DNA of 64,000 nucleotides from the NCBI GenBank assembly GCA_902702965.1, contig CACRXP010000148.1, forward strand, positions 133,805 to 197,804, given 5' to 3'. This document shows, piece by piece, positions 57,478 to 64,000 of this stretch. The notes below the pieces were generated by a model. It saw only the letters and a program-made list of their open reading frames with translations, was not told the DNA's origin and made no database searches. The DNA is from Spirometra erinaceieuropaei. Lineage: Eukaryota > Platyhelminthes > Cestoda > Diphyllobothriidea > Diphyllobothriidae. The position numbers and the translations under genes are program-made. The stretch's first letter is position 1, and every line of letters begins with the position of its first letter.

Positions 57478-57725
57478 CCAATTTTCCGTCGATGTTATGA
57501 CGGCTATGTCCAACTTGGTCTCCACCACCGCCGGCGGCGTCTCAGTAGTGATGTTGGCTGCATCTGCAAGGAGAATCAAGTCAAATGCTGAAGACTTCAA
57601 CGTCCTCCTGTCCATCAACACAAACCTGAGGGAGGACTCAGTATCGAACGAGTAGTCAGAGTAGCGGAGGGGGTTTGAACGCACCACCAGTAGGGTCTGG
57701 TCTGTCTTGTGGACAGCGTTATTTG
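57478..57725 (-). CDS. Rho-GEF exon, linker after DH domain
   Basis: Acceptor TTTTTCGCGGATGCAG, donor AATTGG/GTGAGT, 248 bp. It takes two bases to complete the codon left open by the exon at 60656 and ends in phase 0. It encodes NNAVHKTDQTLLVVRSNPLR, LRFVLMDRRTLKSSAFDLIL and VVETKLDIAVITSTENW. LRFVLMDRRTL...DLILL is weakly reminiscent of a PH-domain strand pair, but Tuba-type GEFs lack a PH domain and I leave it unnamed. An internal acceptor-like CTCCTTGCAG at about 57572 keeps the same frame and could give a shorter form. Confidence 0.75.
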
Positions 57726-57825
57726 CTGCATCCGCGAAAAATGCGTTTCAAATTTGCTTAGTTGATAAATCAGGAAGAAGTCTAACACTGTCAAGCAGTG
57801 TCTAATACTAGAAAGAAATAGCCTT

Positions 57826-58511
57826 GATAAGGTGATATCGACAAAGACAAGGGAGACCGGAATGGCCATTTCTGGCTTATTAGCCGTCATCAGCCAGTCA
57901 TACCCAACCCCAAGTGTGGATCACTTGAGATTCGAACCCGGGACCTTTGGTCATGGAGTTTGACGCTCTACCATTGAGCCACGGGCCCGTTGTTCTGTCG
58001 ATTGTGATCGGGAATATCAATTATGACAGATGGGCGCTCACCGATCAGGTTACAGAACATGCTCGTTCTGTTGTGCCTTCGGGCTCATACTTAAACCCTC
58101 GCAGGCAGTCGCACAGCGACTAGTGATATATGTTGATAAGGTGATACCGACAAAGACAAGGGAGACCGGAATGGCCATTTCTGGCTTATTAGCCGTCATC
58201 AGCCAGTCATACCCAACCCATAACCCCGATCACAACCGACAGGACAACGGGCCCCTGGCTCAATGCTAGAGCGTCAAATTCCATGACCAAAGATCCCGGG
58301 TTCGAATCTGAAGTGATCCACACTTGGGGTTGGGTATGACTGGCTGATGACGGCTAATAAGCCAGAAATGGCCATTCCGGTCTCCCTTGTCTTTGTCGGT
58401 ATCACCTTATCAACATATATCACTAGTCGCTGTGCGACTGCCTGCGAGGTCCCAAGGCACAACAGATCGAGCATGTTCTGTAACCTGATCGGTGAGCGCC
58501 CATCTGTCATC
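57826..58511. mobile_element. SINE-I foldback unit (three copies) with one target duplication
   Basis: Order: minus copy (57826-58035), second minus tail/core (58036-58222), plus copy with head GGGCCCCTGGCTCAATGC (58223-58511). The 12-bp direct repeats AGAAATAGCCTT / AGAGATAGCCTT (57814-57825, 58512-58523) bracket the whole array. The inverted arms share a private TGATATATGTTGATAAGG segment and the CAGAACATG variant, so they derive from each other. It lies in a Rho-GEF intron. Confidence 0.85.
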
Positions 58512-58523
58512 AGAGATAGCCTT

Positions 58524-59261
58524 ATTTGTCCTCAGCAGTTAGCCGTAGCTTGCCTCCATCTGGACTGGAAGTCAGAGCAGAAAGCGGTCTTTCGTCACGC
58601 AGTCAGCCCGTATCGATGAAAACAGGCTCAATGCTATGCTGGTACAGCCTAGTTTCTGCAATAAAAGTTGACTTCCGTAAGCCCTCCTGTGTTGAGTGCG
58701 GGGCTGACTCACTGGATGAAGAAGATAACACCATATTTGAGCGCAAGACCTCTGGGGTTTTCTTTTTTGACCGGAGCCGACAAACCTGCTTTGTCACGAA
58801 ATACCCCAAGAGCTACATTTATGGTTCTTTGATGATTATGCGGGAACAGACAAAATTTATGTTGATGAAACCGCAACCCGGCATTTTAAATTGAAAACTG
58901 GGGAACTCAGAGGCAGTCCGAAAGCCTCTTATCCCTTACTGCGCCAAAGTTACACTCCAAATTTCCGAATGCTTATTTGCAGCAAAAAGTGGTCATTGGG
59001 GGGGGGGCTCCTCACTGAAATGAAATGTATTCTCTAGTGACCCCCTTCTTCTTGACGTCGATCTTAACCTCTTGCCTCTCTAACCAGTATCTTCCGGTGC
59101 AAGCCCTTGACCTGAGCTCGGAGGGGAGCACGATGTTGTCAAACTTGAGGAAGTCCATTTATCGGAAGAATTTCCAATCCCTCCGAGAGGTTTCACAACC
59201 TCAGCGGAAAATTTGGACTGCGATACTACAGGTCCACCATGCAAGTCTTCGATTCGGATGC
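58524..59261. other. Rho-GEF intron, unassigned
   Basis: A 122-codon plus-strand ORF (58526-58894) has no motif and begins in the SINE flank. A G run lies at 58998-59007. Confidence 0.35.
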
Positions 59262-59892
59262 ATTATTAAGATGGGACTCTAATATTGACTATCATGCGAC
59301 GCGTAGCCCCCTGATACTTCAGACACGCCAGGGTCTTGGTTTTTGAATGCGCTCCTTTCCGGCTACCTGCAAAAGCCGCAATCGTTAGAAAATGACTAAT
59401 TAAGTCGTGCGCACTTCCTCCATCGATTTCCGATGCTCTTGTAAAGTCAAATATATTTTATAAGAAATCACCTTAAAGGTACTTTTTTTACCCACTTGGT
59501 AGCAAGGCATGTCCTCTTCAAAATTTTAGACTTAAAAGGAGGGTATATCTCGGTTTTTAAAAAGGCTTTTTAATACTCGACTAATTTTAAATCCGAGTTG
59601 CCATTGCACTTTAGTTTAGGATCTCAAGTCTTCAAGCTGCATACTTTCCGTGTAAGGAAGAATATACATTCTTTTATGCCATTGGAGCTCATGAAATGTT
59701 GCATCGGATGTGGACTATGCTGAATGCTCAATGCGGAACATTGCTAAACAGACAAATATAATGTTGTTTGCATGGAAATTGCAAAGACTTAAAAACTCTT
59801 ATGTTTGGAAACTTTTTTGAGACCGAAAACACTTTTTTCAAGTAAAATATTTAAAGAAAAAGTGATTTTTTGCCGAATGAGCATAAAAAGAG
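59262..59892. mobile_element. Family E copy E6, truncated
   Basis: Left part of E (ATTGACTATCATGCGACGCG, AAAATGACTAATTAAGTCGT) into the inverted half, cut at 59892 where a C-type end begins. Confidence 0.6.
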
Positions 59893-59995
59893 GGTTAGAT
59901 GTGGTTTTGCAGTCCCACCAGAATTAGACGAACCCCAGCCACCTGTAGTGTGGGACCGGTGGTAAAAGGGGATTTTACAGGTGGGGCCGGGGAAC
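59893..59995 (+). mobile_element. TIR element C5, left end only
   Basis: GGTTAGATGTGGTTTTGCAG, CAGCCACCTGTAGTGTGGGA and TTTTACAGGTGGGGCCGGGG match the C left end. It stops at the SINE-I leader. Confidence 0.65.
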
Positions 59996-60215
59996 CCGAT
60001 CGATGTGCGTCCCTCTACCATTGTTAATATACGCGATGGCAACCGACGGGACAACGAGCCCCTGGCCCCTCAGTGGTCGGGGTGTTGGACTTTTAAACAT
60101 GTCGTGGTATCGAACCTTAGGTCCTGCAAACCGGGTGGAGAGGTTGAGTAAGACTGACTAACGACGACAAATAAGCCCGAAAGGGCTGCCTCAGTCTCTC
60201 TCTTATCCTTATCGG
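59996..60215 (+). repeat. SINE-I copy with leader
   Basis: Leader CCCGATCGATGTGCGTCCC, head (CCCCTGGCCCCTCAGTGG, TGGTATCGAACC), core GACTAACGACGACAAATAAG and tail end CTTATCCTTATCGGT. Confidence 0.65.
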
Positions 60216-60655
60216 TACTCCCTTCTGCGGACTTTACTGCGTAAAGGAGTATACAGTGATGCTGGTTGCAGAATTGTGCAATTATTTACCGTACTGACAA
60301 CATAGGTACTAGCTAAAAGCCCAGACACGCGTGTTTCGCCGATCTTTTGCCGCTGCCTGAGGCAGCTGCGAGGGGTTCGGCTCATCGGTGGGTCCCCCAG
60401 CTTTCCCCGTGTGTTTTCTGGTAATATGAACTCCGGTTTAAACTTGCCTTGTTTAATTTCCGAGGAAGTTAATGCGTAAACTCTGAGTAAATTCTTCGGA
60501 ACAGACTTTTTCAGGCACGGTCCGAAAGGTCTACTCCGAAGGATGTACTCCATGTTCGCGCATTTATTTTCTCGGAAACTAAGCAAGCCGATGCTGACTC
60601 TGTTGAGTCAAGAGTTTAAAGCTGTACGTAGTAGAATGTTCAGCTGTCCGCTCAC

Positions 60656-60761
60656 GTTCTGATCCAGGGCGTTTGACCTGATCAGCCGTTGTGATGAGAT
60701 CCTGCAGTTGCACCAATACCTTCATCAAGTTCTCGTGGTCTGGGTGGCCGACGGGGGTACA
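60656..60761 (-). CDS. Rho-GEF exon, end of DH domain (most 5' exon in window)
   Basis: DH domains catalyse GDP/GTP exchange on Rho-family GTPases. Acceptor TTTTTTTGCTTACCTTTAG, donor AGAAC/GTGAGC, 106 bp. It encodes CTPVGHPDHENLMKVLVQLQ then DLITTADQVKRPGSE. The TP..HPD...L......I...A pattern is the signature of the last DH helices (TP..HPD...L..AL..I..VA in the family, from memory). The exon ends one base into a codon and joins correctly to the exon at 57725. Catalytic DH exons lie right of the window. With the BAR-like and SH3 exons this suggests a DNMBP/ARHGEF37/38-type GEF, which acts at membranes and junctions. The flank 60216-60655 is unassigned. Confidence 0.75.
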
Positions 60762-60837
60762 CTAAAGGTAAGCAAAAAAATGAATCGAGGTTGTTTAAAT
60801 TTATACAGTCCGCAGTAGATAAAAATCATTTCAGAAG

Positions 60838-61190
60838 AAGAAGAAGGTGCGATCACTGGAACAAGAAGTCTATTGGCCTGACGTTTCGGATTCTCACTCG
60901 AACCCATCATCATCATCTGCAACCGTCTCTGACGATGGGTTCGAGTGAGAATCCGAGACGTCAGGCCAGTCAACTTCTTGTTCCACTGACCGCATCTTCT
61001 CCTTCTTCTAGGAGGGCCTTTACTTCGGCCTCTCTGTCAGTGCCATGACGTAGAGAGCAACAGACACCATCGGACAGGACATGAGTGATTGCTGGGGCGC
61101 CGAACATTGATTGGAATCTGTAACAGTGCGTTCTACTAGAAACATGAAATGCAACTGCTAAACTTTACACTAAAGCGGTCGTGCTATCTT
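60838..61190. repeat. Family F palindrome plus 3' segment
   Basis: Arms 60848-60900 (GCGATCACTGGAACAAGAAG, TGACGTTTCGGATTCTCACT) and 60935-61005 (AGTGAGAATCCGAGACGTCA, CTTCTTGTTCCACTGACCGC) are inverted copies around a (CAT)n-like centre. The F 3' segment GGGCCTTTACTTCGGCCTC follows, ending TTTACACTAAAGCGG. Confidence 0.7.
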
Positions 61191-61194
61191 ATGG

Positions 61195-61253
61195 GTTCGA
61201 ATGGGAATCCGAAACATCAGGCCAATTAGCTTCTTGTTTCAGTGATCGCATCC

Positions 61254-61284
<31 letters not shown>

Positions 61285-61330
61285 CTTCTTTTTCTTCTGA
61301 ACTGCTTCTTGGAACTAGCCTTTTCTCTTC
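61195..61330 (+). repeat. Family F copy with (TTC)n
   Basis: GGGTTCGAATGGGAATCCG, AAACATCAGGCCAATTAGC, CTTGTTTCAGTGATCGC, then (TTC)n at 61255-61300 and CTGAACTGCTTCTTGGAAC. The following 61331-61849 is unassigned. Confidence 0.65.
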
Positions 61331-61849
61331 TATCAGAAAGATCCTCGGACGATGGTATTCCTATGAGTCAAAAATGTTCGCCCACAACCCTAGCGGTCTC
61401 CGGTTACTTGGTTGTTCGCCGTAAGGAGTTTCAGTGCATTTCAATAATTCGCAGACACAGAACGGTGCTCGTCCAACCGTAGAGCTAGTTGCCCATAATG
61501 TAATCCCCCACGTATGCATACAAACTCCTTGTGGCGGAGCGCTGCTACTTCGGCCGCACAGACTTTTGACTGACCTCGAGTGTTATAGAAAGACTGTCCA
61601 TCGACTTGACCATTCATACCCCGGTTTAACACGCACAGTTTCGCAGTCATTGTTTTGATTTCGGCGCTAAGAACACGCAGTTCCCAGTCAATCTACGTGA
61701 GAGCTCCTTTAGACTTGGTACATCGGAGGGAGAGAGAGATAGGGAGTGGTAAGAATCGTCATTTTGACATCTGTAGGCACTACGAAGCCCTACACAAATA
61801 TCTGATCGGCCGCCCTTGGCTCAGGGCACTAGTAACCTACCTGTCCGTC

Positions 61850-64000
61850 GGACAGATTCATCGCCTAGCATTCTACCCCTAACGAACAGCAATGGCATCC
61901 GCCTTGATACATCACTCGTAGTCCATCTCCCTTTCGCCCCCCGACAATCTGACGATGGGATATACCTGCGGACAACTGGAAAACTCACGAGTAGATTTCC
62001 GGATTTCCGAGCAGTCCTCAGATTCCCAAAATGCGCGTTTGCCGTGTCCATAGCTACAAGACAGTTGGAACCTGTGGTATATTCCTCAATAGGCGCCCGT
62101 CGAAACATGACCACCGCTCTCTCGCGACTAGTGATTAATCCGAGTATTGAACAAACGGAAGTAGGTTCAACTTCCACTGTGTGCGCTCCAGTCCCGATGT
62201 CCTACGCACAATCGTTCGCGAAGGGAAAACTATGGATCCTAACTTTGCCTCCAATTGATTTCAATCTGCATAAATTAAATATTGGGCAGTTTTCCACCGG
62301 CTCCCTAGTCGATACTGCTTACAGACAGTTCATCAAATTAGACATCCGTCAGTATAACGAAGGGGTACGAGCGTAGAACCATGACCTACCAACTTTTCTC
62401 CCCACAACTGCTTCAGAGACTGACTTCCTGTCCGGAATGAACGTTTACAGTCCATCGTGAAGGGACTCCTAACGGAGTCATGCATTTCCACAGTCCCACA
62501 GTCTCCGTGAAGTTGATAACAGGTGGTACGAATGCCTGTCATATTTTCTTGACAATTTCTATGTAGCTGTCGGGCTGCGAAGATCATGGCTCTTGTTCCA
62601 CTACGTCATCAGACTTCGCACTCTGCATTCGGACGTTTGAGAGGAAGGGTGTCTCGTGGGAACTATCGGCATCTCAAGAGCTCGTAAAACGTGCTAAGCC
62701 GACCTGTTCAAAACCTGAGTGCTAAAACTGAATCCGCTGGACATCTGCTGTGGAAGAAGCAGAATACTAAGGTTTTTATTTGTTACCATTCAGGACCTTC
62801 CGTCAATGGCTTCCATGCAAGTTGCAAACGGACGACCGAGAACGCTCTAAGGTGCTCTGACAGTCCTCTCCGATAACAGAGACTTGTCGTCCGAGCCAAA
62901 GAGCGACGCAGTTTAGTTGGACTCGGGACTCTGACCTGCCCTGGTAACTGCGATCTCCGCACCCCCAACTGTCTGTTGTCCTTCACGTCAAGCGGTAGTT
63001 TTACATCTTCCCAAACACTGCTACATCGGAGGACTGTGGTCTTGTTTGCTTTCGCATGGGTTCTGCAACCTGTTTTCATCAGAAAGGGCTACATTTTTCC
63101 CTCGACATCGTCAAAGCGGTTTTCATGTGGTCGATGTGCGGATCTAAGGATCTCCAGGGCAGGCCTCTTTTACGGGGTCTCAGTACGGCCAACATCCGGT
63201 GCTTCTAACTGCCCCAAACGATCCCTCTGCGTCTATTTCATTGCTGATATCCTCAAAATGGCCCTCACTAACAGCGAGGGAATGGCAGTTCCACCTTTGA
63301 GACAAGAAGGTAGTGGTACATCAAACGTTCACTGATGTCGTCTCGCGATGAGCGCGTAGTTCAGTACTTGTCAGTGGCGTAACCGAGGATGAATCCACAC
63401 CGTCTGCTCGCGGATCGGAAGGTATCAATGAGAAGACAGCGCTTTATGCATGTCTACAATAGGAGACTGTTGCGGTCGTAACTGCCGAGACCTCGGGTAA
63501 TGTGCGATACCGCCAGGAAGAGGATGCGCAGGTCTCCGCAGAATGTGTCCTTTGCATCACTGAGGTTTGTCACTGCAGGGCGCGTAAGCGCCGATTACAG
63601 TCGTGAAGTACACCCTCCTGGGGTGTCAGTCTTATGGATTTGAGACGGCCGGCGATTTTGTGCAGATGGGATGGGAACGCGATCTGCTTTTCAATGATTC
63701 GAGAACCTCGCAGCACAGCTTTCGGATATCTTCTTAAGTCGCAGGGATGCAGATCTCACAAAGAACCGCTACCTCCATCTGATGTCGAATCGGTTTCCCG
63801 ACGACCAGAGTTGTCTTCCTGTGTTGATCGAGTGATCACTGAGTTGTCTGGGGGAGGGGGGTGGGAATTTTACGCATGCTGTCAGCGTAGTCTGGGGACA
63901 GAAAATACGTTCCCACCGTGTATATCGCGCCCAGCAGCCACAGTCAACGTAAAACGGCACCTGAGTATTTTCAAGATCCATCCTTCAGAAGGAGGAGGTG
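61850..64000 (-). pseudogene. Decayed LINE (endonuclease and RT), same family as 11291-12375
   Basis: Read on the minus strand from the right edge. The APE endonuclease region (QMEVAVLCEI near 63770, TTVIGAYAP near 63600, TNLSDAKDTFCGDLRILFLA near 63530) and WIHPRLRHWQVLNYALIARR (near 63370) come first. The RT region follows (MIFAARQLHRNCQEN near 62580, VPLRYTDG near 62350). The catalytic box has become FAND (near 62210) in place of FADD. Many stops, frameshifts and a likely internal deletion make it non-functional. The 5' end is outside the window. The motif order was recognised from memory of this LINE group. Confidence 0.7.

Overview
The window is nuclear DNA of an animal, not a microbe. 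Genes have short exons with GT/AG introns and most of the sequence is dispersed repeats. The mix of small tRNA-derived retroposons, two kinds of LINE, and gene fragments is what I would expect of a parasitic flatworm. A diphyllobothriidean tapeworm is my best guess, but that rests on memory of similar repeats and cannot be confirmed here.

Three genes can be supported. (1) On the + strand, 1430-8973 holds the last three exons of POC1, the centriole WD40 protein: the end of the propeller plus linker, then two exons for the C-terminal coiled coil. (2) On the + strand, 23081-25477 is a complete, uninterrupted 798-residue two-pore channel (TPC), an endolysosomal cation channel with two six-helix domains. 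(3) On the - strand, from 60761 down to 30721, at least nine phase-compatible exons spread over 30 kb encode the C-terminal part of a Rho-GEF with the order DH end, linker, BAR-like helices, SH3. This order fits the Tuba/DNMBP group. Its 5' exons lie beyond the right edge.

The rest is mobile DNA, layered by nesting. There are two tRNA-derived SINE families (called SINE-I and SINE-II here). There is a CR1-like LINE (3345-4865, with detached 3' ends elsewhere) and a second LINE with an APE endonuclease and C-terminal C2H2-like fingers (11291-12375; 61850-64000). Short inverted-repeat elements A and C carry degenerate telomere-like repeats and are flanked by 8-bp target duplications. A similar element B, a long-TIR element E (about 0.8-1 kb) and dispersed families D, F and G make up most of the remainder. 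The family letters are mine.

Region by region: 0-9 kb is the POC1 3' end with repeats in its introns. 9-22 kb is gene-poor repeats, with an 87-base assembly gap at 10491-10577. 22-26 kb is the TPC locus. 26-30 kb is repeats. 30.7-61 kb is the Rho-GEF gene, whose introns hold nearly all the repeat families. 61.8-64 kb is a decayed LINE.

The most notable structural signal is that SINE-I and SINE-II copies sit as long palindromes. The whole palindrome is bracketed by one target-site duplication of 12-14 bp, and its arms share private variants, so it appears to have inserted as one foldback unit. Exon ends, reading phases and target duplications were read by eye from the sequence; family names rest on remembered motifs and no database search was possible.
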